Below are positions 24,164 to 33,065 of a stretch of 37,760 nucleotides of DNA, piece by piece. The stretch lies in NCBI GenBank assembly GCA_003142855.1, contig PLNW01000068.1, forward strand, positions 1-37,760. Direction: 5' to 3'. Position 1 is the first letter of the stretch. Each line of letters opens with the position of its first letter. Below the pieces are notes generated by a model. It did not search any database. It was not told where the DNA came from and saw nothing but the letters and a program-made list of their open reading frames with translations. This DNA is from Myxococcales bacterium. GTDB taxonomy: Bacteria > Myxococcota_A > Polyangia > Fen-1088. The position numbers and the translations under genes were made by a program.

Positions 24164-25573
24164 ATGGTCTTCACCTCCAACATCTTCCTCTTCTATTTCC
24201 TGCCGCTGGTACTGCTGCTGTACTACGCGCTGCCGTTCCGCCACCGGAATGCGCTGCTCACCCTCGCGGCGTACGTCTTCTACGGCTGGCACAAGCCGTG
24301 GTTCGTATTGCTGATGATGTACTCGACGGTGTGCGACTACTACGCCGCTCGCATCATCGCGGCGCCCGCTTCGTCGCAGCGGCTGCGCAAGGGCACGCTG
24401 GCGATGGCCGTGATCAACAACCTGCTGCTCTTGGCCTATTTCAAGTACGGCGTGTTCGCGCAAGAGAACGCCAATGCCCTCTTGCACCTGCTGGGGCAGC
24501 AGGGCTTTCGCATCATGCAGATCACGCTGCCCATCGGCATCTCGTTCTACACGTTCCAGACCATCAGCTACACGGTGGACGTGTATCGCGGGACCGCGCC
24601 CCCGGCGCGCCGATTGAGCGACTTCACCTGCTTTGTCGCCCTGTTCCCCCACCTAATCGCGGGGCCGATCGTGCGCTACAACACCATCGCCGATCAGTTC
24701 GGCCACCGTCGGCACACCTATGAGCGCTTCGCCTCGGGCGTGGTTCTCTTCATTCTCGGTTTCGCCAAGAAGATCCTGCTCGCCAATGCGATGGGGCGGA
24801 TCGCGGACGTCGTGTTCGCTGCCGACTCGCCCGACGCGCTGACGGCTTGGTGGGGGCTGGCCGCCTACGCCGGCCAGATCTACTTCGACTTCTCGGGATA
24901 CTCGGACATCGCGGTCGGACTCGGCCGCATGGTCGGTTTCGAGATCCCGCGCAACTTCAATTCACCGTACCTGTCGCGCAGCCTCACCGAATTCTGGCAG
25001 CGCTGGCACATGTCGCTGTCCAGTTTCCTGCGTGACTATCTGTATTTCCCGCTGGGCGGTAACCGCTACGGCGCGCGCCGTTCGATGATCAATCTCTGGC
25101 TGGTCATGCTCATCGGCGGTCTGTGGCACGGGGCCTCGTGGAAGTTCGTGCTGTGGGGCGCGTACCACGGGTTCTGGCTGGCGCTGGAACGGGGTTTCGC
25201 CAAACGCGACGGCGGCCTGTGGTCGTTCCTGCCGCGGCCGTTGCAGATCGTGGTTACCTTTGCGCTGGTGCTGCTGGCGTGGGTGCCGTTCCGGGCCGAG
25301 AACTGGGCCGCCACCGTTGCGTACCTGCGGGCCCTGTTCGGCCTGGGGGCGGCGCTGCCGCACGGCCAGCTCGTGCGCGGCGAGGTCTTCTCCCTGAACC
25401 ACGTGATGATGATGGGAATCTGCGCCTTCGTGGTCACGCGCAGGACGCAGGCCTGGGATTTGGCCCGCGATGTGAGCTGGCCCAAGCTGGCCTGGCTGGT
25501 GCCGCTGTTCGTGCTCGGCCTGGCCGCCATGTACACGCAAAGCTTCAACCCCTTCCTCTACTTCCGGTTCTGA
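24164..25573 (+). CDS. AlgI-type membrane-bound O-acyltransferase (MBOAT)
   Basis: A 469-residue inner-membrane protein with about 10-12 hydrophobic segments. It belongs to the AlgI/DltB group, which moves acyl groups across the membrane for O-acylation of exported polymers. Signatures are FTSNIFLFYFLPLVLLLYY at the start, ITLPIGISFYTFQTISYTVDVYRG, FPHLIAGPIVRY, QIYFDFSGYSDIAVGLGRMVG, PYLSRSLTEFWQRWHMSLSSFLRDYLYFPLGGN in pieces, and the catalytic His 322 in GGLWHGASW. ATG 24164 follows the LnmK-like stop by 6 bases, and the SGNH gene starts 2 bases after its stop. The operon suggests acyl groups come from ACP 2. Confidence 0.93.
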   Translation: MVFTSNIFLFYFLPLVLLLYYALPFRHRNALLTLAAYVFYGWHKPWFVLLMMYSTVCDYYAARIIAAPASSQRLRKGTLAMAVINNLLLLAYFKYGVFAQENANALLHLLGQQGFRIMQITLPIGISFYTFQTISYTVDVYRGTAPPARRLSDFTCFVALFPHLIAGPIVRYNTIADQFGHRRHTYERFASGVVLFILGFAKKILLANAMGRIADVVFAADSPDALTAWWGLAAYAGQIYFDFSGYSDIAVGLGRMVGFEIPRNFNSPYLSRSLTEFWQRWHMSLSSFLRDYLYFPLGGNRYGARRSMINLWLVMLIGGLWHGASWKFVLWGAYHGFWLALERGFAKRDGGLWSFLPRPLQIVVTFALVLLAWVPFRAENWAATVAYLRALFGLGAALPHGQLVRGEVFSLNHVMMMGICAFVVTRRTQAWDLARDVSWPKLAWLVPLFVLGLAAMYTQSFNPFLYFRF

Positions 25574-25575
25574 TC

Positions 25576-26718
25576 ATGTCGCGCGCCTGCTGCAAGACTT
25601 TCGCCTTCATCTTCCTCGGGATCATCTTCGCGGTTCCGTTGTTTCAAGGTGTTTGGGAGAAGGCGGTCGAAGGAGAATCCCTGCGCGTGCTCGGCGTGTT
25701 CAGAAAGGTCCCGAGCGAGGCCAACCTGCGCAGCTTCGAGAAGGAACTGGAGGAATCTTGCAAGGTCGCCGATTGGCTCCGGCCGGCCTATCGCCAGTTG
25801 CGCTGGATGTTGATGCGGGATCTGGGCGACAAGGCCGTGGCCGCCGCGGATGGCTGGGCCTACTACGGACCGAACATCCGCTACCTGGGCGAAGGCTACT
25901 TCAAGAACCTCAAGTCCGAGAACCCTGGAGACGATCCGGCCGCGACCATCGTGGACTTCGCCGCCCAACTTCACCGTCGCGGCATCGCCCTGCTGGTCGT
26001 GCCCGTGCCGTCAAAACCGTCCATCGCGCCCGAGCGCCTGCGGCGCGGACTTGCGCCCAACCTCGACCTGTCAGTGAACACACGGCGATTCATGGACGAG
26101 CTGCGCGGGCGGGGTATCGATGTGTTCGATCTCTTCACGCCCTTGGTGCGCGAGCAGCGGGATCGCCCCGACCTGCCTAGGCTGTATCTCGCCGCCGACA
26201 CCCACTGGACTGGCGACGGGGTTCGCCTCGCGGCGACGCTGCTGGCTGAGCGCGTGCGCGCCGTGGTGGGCGCGGACGAGCTCTTGCCCAGGCGCAACTA
26301 CCGACGGGAGGTCGTGACCGTTTCCCGGCGGCCCGATATCCCACGCATGAGCCGCCTGCCGGGCGAGGCCAGCGCGTTCCCGCCTGAAACGACCGCGGCC
26401 TATCGCGTGCTCGACGAGGCGGGCGAGCCGTACGCGGACAGCGACGAGTCGCGCATCCTGCTTTTGGGCGACAGTTTCTCGCGCATCTACCAGACTGACG
26501 AACCGGAGGCGGCCGGGCTCATCGCCAACCTCGCCTTCGAGCTGCACACGCCGCTTGCGTCCATCGTGAACGACGGCGGCGCGTCGACCCTGGTGCGCCA
26601 GGAACTGGCGCGCAACCTGGAGATTTTGCAGGGCAAGCGCATCGTGATCTGGGCCTTCGCCGAGCGCGACCTGCGCTTCGGCATGAAGGGCTGGGCCAAA
26701 ATCGCGCTTGACGAATAG
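25576..26718 (+). CDS. AlgJ/AlgX-like SGNH acyltransferase, membrane-anchored
   Basis: A 380-residue protein with an N-terminal signal anchor (TFAFIFLGIIFAVPLF) and a periplasmic SGNH-like domain. The alginate acetylation motifs are present: YYGPNIRYLG early, DTHWTGDG (Asp 208, His 210) and the nucleophile motif LLGDSFSRIY (Ser 300). It probably takes the acyl group handed over by the MBOAT and attaches it to a periplasmic or surface glycan, as AlgJ and AlgX do with acetyl. It is the last gene of the ACP2 operon and converges on an epimerase gene 11 bases away. Confidence 0.82.
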   Translation: MSRACCKTFAFIFLGIIFAVPLFQGVWEKAVEGESLRVLGVFRKVPSEANLRSFEKELEESCKVADWLRPAYRQLRWMLMRDLGDKAVAAADGWAYYGPNIRYLGEGYFKNLKSENPGDDPAATIVDFAAQLHRRGIALLVVPVPSKPSIAPERLRRGLAPNLDLSVNTRRFMDELRGRGIDVFDLFTPLVREQRDRPDLPRLYLAADTHWTGDGVRLAATLLAERVRAVVGADELLPRRNYRREVVTVSRRPDIPRMSRLPGEASAFPPETTAAYRVLDEAGEPYADSDESRILLLGDSFSRIYQTDEPEAAGLIANLAFELHTPLASIVNDGGASTLVRQELARNLEILQGKRIVIWAFAERDLRFGMKGWAKIALDE

Positions 26719-26729
26719 GGCGCTCGCGG

Positions 26730-27614
26730 CTAGCGAAGAATCCCCGCGCGAACACCTATGGGATGGTAGCCGAGATCTTGCGTCGCCGCGGAATGATCGA
26801 GATCCGCGTGTTGGGTCAAGCCGGCGATGGTGTGTTCCATGAGCATGGGGCGACGATTGAGGGCGCCCCAAACGCGGGCGGCGATCCGGCACAGACTGGC
26901 GGGGATGGTTAGCATCGGCTTTGCCAGCCCTTGCTTCGCCAGCATGAGCTGCGCCAGTTCGCGCAGCGTGACTGTTTCGCCGCCCGAGAGGTTGTAGGTC
27001 TTGCCGAAGGTCACGGGATTGCCGGCCATGGCCAGTAGCCCTGAGAGAAGATCATCGACGTGGACGGGGCTCTTGCGTGCTCGGCCGCCGGCCACCATTG
27101 GCACCACCGGGTAGCGTTTCACGAAATCGGAGTACAGCTTGAATTCGAGTCCACCGTCGCCGTCGTAGACCAGCGTGGGCCGGACCAGCGTGAAGTGTGT
27201 CTTTCTGCAGGCGCGAACGATGTCCTCGGCCTGGCGTTTCGAGCGCGAGTAGTGCGTGGTGTTTGGATAGACCACCGAGGCCGACGAAACGTGGATGAGA
27301 TGCCCCACCCCCGCCGCTTCGGCAGCCGCGACCACGTGGCGCGTGCCCTCGACGTTGACCGCGTGGAATAGCTCGGCCTTCTCGCACAACAGGACCGCGG
27401 CCAGATGATAGACGACATCGACTCCCACGAACGCCCCGGCCAGGGTCGCGGGCTTGGTGACGTCGCCATGGTGGATCTCGGCCGCATCATCCAGGCGGCT
27501 GACCAGCGGGTCCCCCGGCAGCACCAGCGCGCGCACGCGATGGCCCTGTTGGTGGAACCAACGGGCCATGCGCGAACCGATTTCGCCAGCAGCGCCTGTG
27601 ATGAGAATGGTCAT
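26730..27614 (-). CDS. NAD(P)-dependent epimerase/dehydratase (extended SDR)
   Basis: A 294-residue Rossmann-fold protein with the nucleotide site TGAAGEIGSRMA (residues 6-17), HLAAVLL, and the catalytic Ser plus YSRSK pair (VSSASVVYPNTTHYSRSKRQAE). FTLVRPTLVYDG and the substrate part SPVHVDDLLSGLLAMA are as in nucleotide-sugar epimerases and dehydratases. The substrate cannot be read from sequence. ATG 27614 is chosen because the Rossmann strand begins directly after it; no ribosome site is obvious. It is convergent to the acylation operon and could supply sugar to the same envelope polymer. Confidence 0.83.
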   Translation of the reverse strand: MTILITGAAGEIGSRMARWFHQQGHRVRALVLPGDPLVSRLDDAAEIHHGDVTKPATLAGAFVGVDVVYHLAAVLLCEKAELFHAVNVEGTRHVVAAAEAAGVGHLIHVSSASVVYPNTTHYSRSKRQAEDIVRACRKTHFTLVRPTLVYDGDGGLEFKLYSDFVKRYPVVPMVAGGRARKSPVHVDDLLSGLLAMAGNPVTFGKTYNLSGGETVTLRELAQLMLAKQGLAKPMLTIPASLCRIAARVWGALNRRPMLMEHTIAGLTQHADLDHSAATQDLGYHPIGVRAGILR

Positions 27615-27700
27615 CGGCAAAGCGGAACCAGGCATACACCAAAGCTGGCCCCGCCGCACGTCGAGCCACAATCTCGCAATAGCCGGAGAAGGTCGTAAAC

Positions 27701-27736
27701 GTGGCCGTGGTCGTGGCCGTGGCCGTGGCCGGTGTG
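27701..27736 (+). repeat. Short CGTGGC-type tandem repeat
   Basis: About six copies of a hexamer close to CGTGGC (GTGGCCGTGGTCGTGGCCGT and on) lie in the 226-bp gap upstream of the small secreted protein gene. This is a simple-sequence tract. I saw no gene in the gap. Confidence 0.7.
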
Positions 27737-27840
27737 GTTACTGTCGGCCACCCGATGCGAGGGGGCGCGACTTTGCCGTTCGCGCTGTCGCTCCGTTTGT
27801 CGTCGAAAACGCTATACTCTGACGAAATAGGAGTGCCCGG

Positions 27841-28284
27841 ATGTTCACACTTCGCACCATGTGCTCGTTCTTGCCAGCCCTCGCGCTGCTTCTCGGTCCG
27901 CTCGTCGCTGAGACCAAGGAGCCAACACCGACCATCGACGTGACCGCGCGGCTGGTGAACATCCCGGGCAAGTTTCCCGCGGACGATCTCTACGACTACG
28001 CCTATGTCATGCAGTACCGGGTCGAGGGCGGCGCGATGGACAAGCAAACCATCCTGGTCGCCCACTACAAGCCGCGGCGGGCGCGCGCCGAGATCGACGA
28101 CAACATGAAGAAAGTCGTGGGCGGGGCGCTCAAGCGCTTCGACGTGGGGGCGCTTCATCGCCTGACCCTGACCGCGAGCATGCGTGACGTCTGGAAAGGT
28201 GCGGTGGTGGATGAGTTCTTCGACACTGACCGCAAGAGCAAGCGCTACTTCTGCCTGAAAGCCGACCTGGCCGACGGCAAGTAG
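27841..28284 (+). CDS. Small exported protein of unknown function
   Basis: A 147-residue protein with a clear signal peptide (MCSFLPALALLLGPLVAE, cleavage near residue 23) and a compact soluble domain (TIDVTARLVNIPGKFPADDLYDYAYVMQYRV in parts, ending FCLKADLADGK). The family is not recognised; mature size and beta-strand pattern suggest a periplasmic or secreted domain. ATG 27841 has GGAG 8 bases upstream. It converges on the transglutaminase-like gene with only 5 bases between stops. Confidence 0.7.
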   Translation: MFTLRTMCSFLPALALLLGPLVAETKEPTPTIDVTARLVNIPGKFPADDLYDYAYVMQYRVEGGAMDKQTILVAHYKPRRARAEIDDNMKKVVGGALKRFDVGALHRLTLTASMRDVWKGAVVDEFFDTDRKSKRYFCLKADLADGK

Positions 28285-28289
28285 CGCCG

Positions 28290-29123
28290 CTACCTGGGCG
28301 GGGCCGCGTCCTGCTGTTCCTGCAGGAGTTGCAGGTTATGCGCCAAGCCGGGCAGGTCCGGCCAGGCGCGGGCGGCCGCCCGGTAGGACGCTTCGGCCTC
28401 GTCGAAGGCGCCGCGCTGTTGCTGTGCTGCCCCCAGGCTGGCGTGCGCCTCGGCGAACCCCGGGAATTCTTGCGCGGCCTGGGCGTAGGCCTGCTCGGCG
28501 CCGCCGAGATTTCCAGCCGCGCGCAGGTCGTTGCCCCGGTTGTACCAGTGGATGGCGCCGAGCTCTGACACCGTGACGGGACGGAAATACGCGGATCTGG
28601 GTTCGGGCCAAGGCCCGTACTTCTTCTTGTACCACTCGTCGGGCATGGCCTCTCCTTGACGGAGCAACTCCACATTATGACCACCCGGCCCGCGCGTGCG
28701 CACGAAGAAGTGCCCGGGCAAGAGGATGCCGTCCAGCGGAACCCCGATGCGCTCGCCGATGGCCAGGTAGAGTGCGCCGAGACCGAGACAACTGCCGCGG
28801 CGGTCGCGCAGCACCGACGACAACTGGAAGAAGCGCGATGCCGTGCTCTCGATCTCGCGTTGAAACTTGAACTCGCCAAATACCACGGTGTTGATGTCGT
28901 CGGCGACGTCCGCGCGGGTGCGCCGGTGGCGCTGCTCCACGGCCGTGGCGATGTCTTGCAGCGAGGTGAAAGCGCGCGCGATGGTGTCCGCGTCGGCGCC
29001 GAAATCGGCGTCTAGGGCGAACAGCGTGCTCACCACCGGACCCGGCGGACACTGGGTCGCACTTCGCGTGCAGCCCAGCGCGGCCGCGGCGACCGCGCAG
29101 AGCAGGGTTGCCTTCGCCGTCAT
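28290..29123 (-). CDS. Transglutaminase-like (SirB1-type) and TPR lipoprotein
   Basis: A 277-residue lipoprotein (lipobox AAALGC, Cys 18). The middle part resembles the SirB1/transglutaminase-like domain: RGSCLGLGALYLAIGERIGVPLDGI with the Cys, then LLPGHFFVRT and HNVELL with His residues. Three TPR-like repeats follow at about 190-270 (AIHWYNRGNDLRAAGNLGGAEQAY; ASLGAAQQQRGAFDEAEASY). It may be a peptidase-like or binding protein; no substrate is known. Its ATG overlaps the stop of the AlgX-like gene (ATGA at 29120-29123), placing it last in the leftward operon. Confidence 0.78.
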   Translation of the reverse strand: MTAKATLLCAVAAAALGCTRSATQCPPGPVVSTLFALDADFGADADTIARAFTSLQDIATAVEQRHRRTRADVADDINTVVFGEFKFQREIESTASRFFQLSSVLRDRRGSCLGLGALYLAIGERIGVPLDGILLPGHFFVRTRGPGGHNVELLRQGEAMPDEWYKKKYGPWPEPRSAYFRPVTVSELGAIHWYNRGNDLRAAGNLGGAEQAYAQAAQEFPGFAEAHASLGAAQQQRGAFDEAEASYRAAARAWPDLPGLAHNLQLLQEQQDAAPPR

Positions 29124-31192
29124 TTCCTTTCCAAAGGCTGCCAGCCCTCGGCGTAGTCGAAAAGATCGCGCGCGGTCATCATCCAGATCACGAGCTTCTT
29201 GGTCGCAAGCTTGTCCTCGCCGCGCCGGAGCAGCTTCTCGCGCACATTGGGTCCCCCACCGTAGCTCATCACCAGATCGACCGGGTAGCCGATCTCCTTG
29301 GCGAGGTGGGCCGACACGCCACCGTGCTCGCAGTCCATCAACTCGTACACCCCGGTGAAGCTGTCGCCCAGTATGACGATCGGGCTGTCAGGATCGTCTT
29401 CGTACAGCGTTCCATCGGAATTCACGACCTGATGTCCCACCAAGGTCTCGGGAGCGAACTTCGCGCGCTCGACCTCGGGCAGGCGCGAATGCAGATCGCC
29501 GTGACGGGTGAAGGATTCGTCCTTGGTTTTGTACGCCTGGCGATGCGCGGTGATGCCCTTGTACCAGGAGAAACGCGTGATGCGCTCGGCGACGATCTTC
29601 GCGGCCAGTTCCAGGCCACGGGCGGTCCAGTGCGTGTCCTGCGCCTGGTAGAGCGGCTCACCGGCACGCGCGCTGCGCGCGGCGAGGAACGCGGGCAGCA
29701 GGTCCAGGGTCTCGACGCCCTTGTCGGCGAGGTCGAGCAGGAATTTTCTTTCGAACGGGTTGACGACCTTGCCCGCGAAGGAAGCGAGCGCCGGGTCGCC
29801 GGGCGCGGCGCCGGTCTTGTCGGGAAAAATCTCTTCCTTGGTGGGAATGGGAACGAACAGGAAGTCCACACCGTGCTTGGCGAGCCGCTTCTTCCACTCG
29901 ACGATCACGGGGAGCGGGTTGCGATCGCCGCTCTGTTTTGCCAAATCGCCGCCCAGCACATAGGCGATGGAATTGCGAAAAAAGAGAAACCCATCGCTGC
30001 CCGCCAGGGCCTTGGATCCGGCCGGCATGGCGTCCAAACGTTGCTTGAGCGCGGCCCGAAACGCGGAGACCTCGGCGGTCCATGCCGTCCACGACTTGCC
30101 GTGTGCAGCCAGCTCGGCAAGGACCGCCTTCTTCACCGCCGCGGGGTTGGGCGAGGGCGTACTAGGAGCGAGACTCAAGCCCGGTGTCCCTTCGCTCGCC
30201 TGCGGGACCGGTGCTGGTCCTGGGCTCATGGCCGCCTCGACGAGAAACACGTTGTACGCGGGCTTGCCCAGCGGCTTGCCGCGCATGACCACCGTCGGCG
30301 CTGCGAAGCTCAGGCTGCCCAGTTCCTGCCGGATCGCGGGCTCGGTGTCATTGGCCGGCCAAGCAGCGGGCGCGGCCACGAGATCCGTGTTGTACGAGGG
30401 GTACCAGTACGAGGCGAGCTGATGGGCCCAGGCCTTGACCTCCGCCGGCGTGAAAACGCGTCTCTCGTACTCGGTGCGGATGAACTTGACGATGTCCTGG
30501 GTGGGGCCGAGGGCGCTGTCAGCGACACGGCCGTAGATCTCGGGAAAACCGTCCCCGTCTTCGTCGGGCGAAGAGGAGAAGCCGGTGAACCAGGGCGCAA
30601 ACTCGATCTTGATCCAGATCTCGACCGCGCGGCCTGAACCGGGATCGTGCAGGAAGGCCTCGGTCGCCATCTGCCGCACGATCTGCGGTCCGCCGGCCAG
30701 GCCCCAGTTCTCCGAGCGAACGCGGGCCACGACGTCTTCCAGGCGGTCGGCGCTGGCAACCTTTTTCGACACCAGAAGTTCGACCAGCGGCGCTAGCGCC
30801 AGCGGGTGCGCGCGCTCGTCGGCGGTGAGCGCGGTGCGCGCCACGGAACCGGTGAGCGAATCGGCCAGCAGCATGCCGCCGAAGGGATTGGTCGTGCTGG
30901 GACGCTTGCCCTTGTCCCCGGCCATGGCCGGGTCGGGAGGCGGATCCGCATTCATGAAGTTGGCGTGGTAGGCGGCGTAGTCGAGGCTGGCGCGGGTCGG
31001 GCGGCTTATCCGTCGCACCAGCACTTGCGAAGCCATGCGCCGGTAGGACGGATTCGCGGTGCTGACGTCAACTCGGGTCGCGGGGACGGCGGGAGCCGGC
31101 GCCGGCCAGGGGAAGTGTGCGCCCGATGTCGCGCAACCTGCCGCCGCGACGATAAGGGGGAGAACTCCTCGATGAATGGTACTACGGAGCAT
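29120..31192 (-). CDS. AlgX/AlgJ-like SGNH lipoprotein with extra N-terminal domain
   Basis: A 690-residue predicted lipoprotein (lipobox VAAAGC, Cys 20). The first 330 residues form a domain I do not recognise, rich in aromatic and charged residues (AVEIWIKIEFAPWFTGF). After a Pro/Ser linker, an alginate-acetyltransferase-like SGNH domain occupies about 390-690: SDGFLFFRNSIAYVLGGD, FLFVPIPTKEEIFPD, DTHWTARGLELAAK (Asp 519, His 521) and VILGDSFTGVYE (Ser 611). AlgX-type proteins acylate periplasmic glycans. This is the second such protein in the window and much larger than AlgX (about 475 residues). It overlaps the genes on both sides. Confidence 0.8.
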   Translation of the reverse strand: MLRSTIHRGVLPLIVAAAGCATSGAHFPWPAPAPAVPATRVDVSTANPSYRRMASQVLVRRISRPTRASLDYAAYHANFMNADPPPDPAMAGDKGKRPSTTNPFGGMLLADSLTGSVARTALTADERAHPLALAPLVELLVSKKVASADRLEDVVARVRSENWGLAGGPQIVRQMATEAFLHDPGSGRAVEIWIKIEFAPWFTGFSSSPDEDGDGFPEIYGRVADSALGPTQDIVKFIRTEYERRVFTPAEVKAWAHQLASYWYPSYNTDLVAAPAAWPANDTEPAIRQELGSLSFAAPTVVMRGKPLGKPAYNVFLVEAAMSPGPAPVPQASEGTPGLSLAPSTPSPNPAAVKKAVLAELAAHGKSWTAWTAEVSAFRAALKQRLDAMPAGSKALAGSDGFLFFRNSIAYVLGGDLAKQSGDRNPLPVIVEWKKRLAKHGVDFLFVPIPTKEEIFPDKTGAAPGDPALASFAGKVVNPFERKFLLDLADKGVETLDLLPAFLAARSARAGEPLYQAQDTHWTARGLELAAKIVAERITRFSWYKGITAHRQAYKTKDESFTRHGDLHSRLPEVERAKFAPETLVGHQVVNSDGTLYEDDPDSPIVILGDSFTGVYELMDCEHGGVSAHLAKEIGYPVDLVMSYGGGPNVREKLLRRGEDKLATKKLVIWMMTARDLFDYAEGWQPLERK

Positions 31193-31901
31193 AGTCGCCT
31201 CGTTTGAATCGCCACAGGACGCGCAGGACGCGCAGTCCGTAGGTCAGGGGATTGAGGTGGGAGATCTCGTCGGCGTATCGGGTCGGGATAGGCGCTTCGC
31301 CGACGGCGAGTCCGCGCGCGCGCGCCGCCGCGATGACCTCGATGTCGAAGTCGAAGCTGTCGCTCAGACGCGAAAACGGGATCTCGGCGAGGGCGCGCCG
31401 GCCGTAGACCAGATAGCCGCTGTGCAGGTCGGTCATGGGCAGCCCGAAGACCCAGCGTTCGAGTTTCCCCATCGCCCAGTTTCCGGCGTATTTGTATAGC
31501 GGCATGCCGCCAGCGAGGGCCTGGCCGCCCGCGATGCGCGAGCCTTGCAGCAGATCGAGGCCGCGGCTATCGAGCGCGGCGAGCAGGTCGGTCAGCGCCT
31601 CAGGGCTGTATTGGCCGTCAGCGTGTACGCAAGCCGCGCGCTCGGCGTCCAGCGTGCGTGCGACCTGAAGCCCGCTCTTCATGGCAGCGCCGTAGCCACC
31701 GTTGCGCGGTCGAACCACGACCTCGATGTCGCCCGCGGCACGGGCCAAGTCCTGCGCGACGGCGGCGGTGCCGTCGGTGCTGCCGTCGTCGACGATAACG
31801 ATGCGAAAAAAATGGGGCGGTCGAGCAGCGGCGATGCGCGCGATCACCTCCGGCAGGTGGCGAGCGGCGTTGTACGCCGGGACGAGGACGACCAGCTTCA
31901 T
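31182..31901 (-). CDS. GT2 glycosyltransferase (DPM/ArnC-like)
   Basis: A 239-residue GT-A transferase with VLVPAYNAARHLPEVI, the nucleotide site IVDDGSTDGT, RNGGYGAAMKSG and the metal site HADGQYSPE; DLHSGYLVYGRRAL follows. It resembles dolichyl/undecaprenyl-phosphate sugar transferases but has no C-terminal membrane helices. It likely moves a sugar from a nucleotide to a polyprenyl phosphate at the inner membrane face. It overlaps the ArnA-like gene by 4 bases (ATGA) and the AlgX-like gene by 11. Confidence 0.88.
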   Translation of the reverse strand: MKLVVLVPAYNAARHLPEVIARIAAARPPHFFRIVIVDDGSTDGTAAVAQDLARAAGDIEVVVRPRNGGYGAAMKSGLQVARTLDAERAACVHADGQYSPEALTDLLAALDSRGLDLLQGSRIAGGQALAGGMPLYKYAGNWAMGKLERWVFGLPMTDLHSGYLVYGRRALAEIPFSRLSDSFDFDIEVIAAARARGLAVGEAPIPTRYADEISHLNPLTYGLRVLRVLWRFKRGDYAP

Positions 31902-33058
31902 GGCAAGCCCGGTGCGAGGACGCGGGCGCGGGTATGGCGCGCGACCCGCGATTCATAGCGCGCCAGATAGTCGGCCACGATGGGTGGCAGCATCTGAGTG
32001 AGAGGCATGTGCGGGCGCCACCCGAGCAGGCGGACAGCCTTGGCCATGGAGGGGATGCGCACGATGGAATCGTCGTAGCCCTCGCCGTAGAACGCAGCAG
32101 CGGTCAGCGTGCGCAAACGGGGCACGCGGGCGTTCGGTCTTTGCGCGAGAAATGCGCATACCAGGCTTCGCGCCAGCGTGCGGATACTGACGTCGTTCTT
32201 GTCGTTGCCGAGGTTGATGATTTGGCCCCGGCAGGGTTCGGGCCTGTCGATGATGTGCAGGAGCGCGTTCACGAATTCGTCGACGTAGAGGAAGGACCGC
32301 CGCTGGCGGCCACCGTCGACCAGCACGAGATCCTCCCCGGTGAGCAGGGCGTGCATGAACGCGGCAAGGACACGCGGGATTCCTTGGCCATCCACGCCGG
32401 GAATGAAGTCCATGCGCGGCCCGATGACGTTGAAGGGCCTGACCACCGTGAACTCGAGACCACGGTGCCGGCCATACGCCCAGATCACGCGTTCCAGGAG
32501 TTGCTTGGCTGCGGCGTAGGTCCAGCGTTCGCGATGGATTGGGCCGAGGCAGAGCGCGGTCCGATCCTCATCCATGCGCCGCGACGGGCGGCCGTCGGCG
32601 CGCAACGCGCGCCGGCCGTAGACTTCGCAAGTGGACAGGTGAATCAGCCGGCGCTTTCGCTCGGCGCACAGCTTGACCAGCGGTACGAGATCGGTGTAGC
32701 TGGCGTCGATCACCTCCAGCGGGCGCGTGTTGTAGAGCGCCGGATTGCACATGGCAGTGAGGGAGATGACGATGTCGGCCCGCGCGGTGATTGCGTCGAG
32801 CACCCCCCGATCCTTGATCGAGGCCTGAACGCGCTCGACCCCGGGAAGACCGAACGGCAGCTTGTCGAAGGCGACGTCGATCGCCACGATCCGCGCGCCC
32901 GGGCGTAGCGCCAGCGCCGGCACGAGATGAGAGCCGATGAAACCACCCGCACCGAGGATGGCGATGCGCGACGGCGCCAGGGGCGAGCGGGTCACGTTCG
33001 CGAACCCAGGCCGGGAGGAACGCTGCCCGTCCGTTGGAGCTGAGACCTTCGGCCGCAT
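31898..33058 (-). CDS. NAD-dependent nucleotide-sugar epimerase/decarboxylase (ArnA-like)
   Basis: A 386-residue extended SDR. After about 30 disordered residues come the Rossmann motif ILGAGGFIGSHL, HLSTCEVYGRRA, the catalytic-type Tyr/Lys in ERWTYAAAKQLLERVIWAYG and VVRPFNVIGPRMDFIPGVDG. These stretches follow the decarboxylase part of ArnA and UDP-glucuronate decarboxylases more closely than plain epimerases. It likely makes the sugar used by the adjacent GT2. ATG 33058 lies 7 bases after the upstream stop; GTG at residue 23 is an alternative start. Confidence 0.82.
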   Translation of the reverse strand: MRPKVSAPTDGQRSSRPGFANVTRSPLAPSRIAILGAGGFIGSHLVPALALRPGARIVAIDVAFDKLPFGLPGVERVQASIKDRGVLDAITARADIVISLTAMCNPALYNTRPLEVIDASYTDLVPLVKLCAERKRRLIHLSTCEVYGRRALRADGRPSRRMDEDRTALCLGPIHRERWTYAAAKQLLERVIWAYGRHRGLEFTVVRPFNVIGPRMDFIPGVDGQGIPRVLAAFMHALLTGEDLVLVDGGRQRRSFLYVDEFVNALLHIIDRPEPCRGQIINLGNDKNDVSIRTLARSLVCAFLAQRPNARVPRLRTLTAAAFYGEGYDDSIVRIPSMAKAVRLLGWRPHMPLTQMLPPIVADYLARYESRVARHTRARVLAPGLP

Positions 33059-33065
33059 AGTTTTG

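Noticed and set aside
22970..24652. 560-residue reverse frame
   Set aside because: Antisense to ACP 2, the LnmK-like gene and the start of the MBOAT, all of which have clear family motifs.
27701..27736. Regulatory operator array
   Set aside because: The CGTGGC tract is a simple repeat with no symmetry or spacing typical of operators.
29108..30637. 509-residue forward frame
   Set aside because: Antisense to the AlgX-like gene, whose catalytic motifs are intact.
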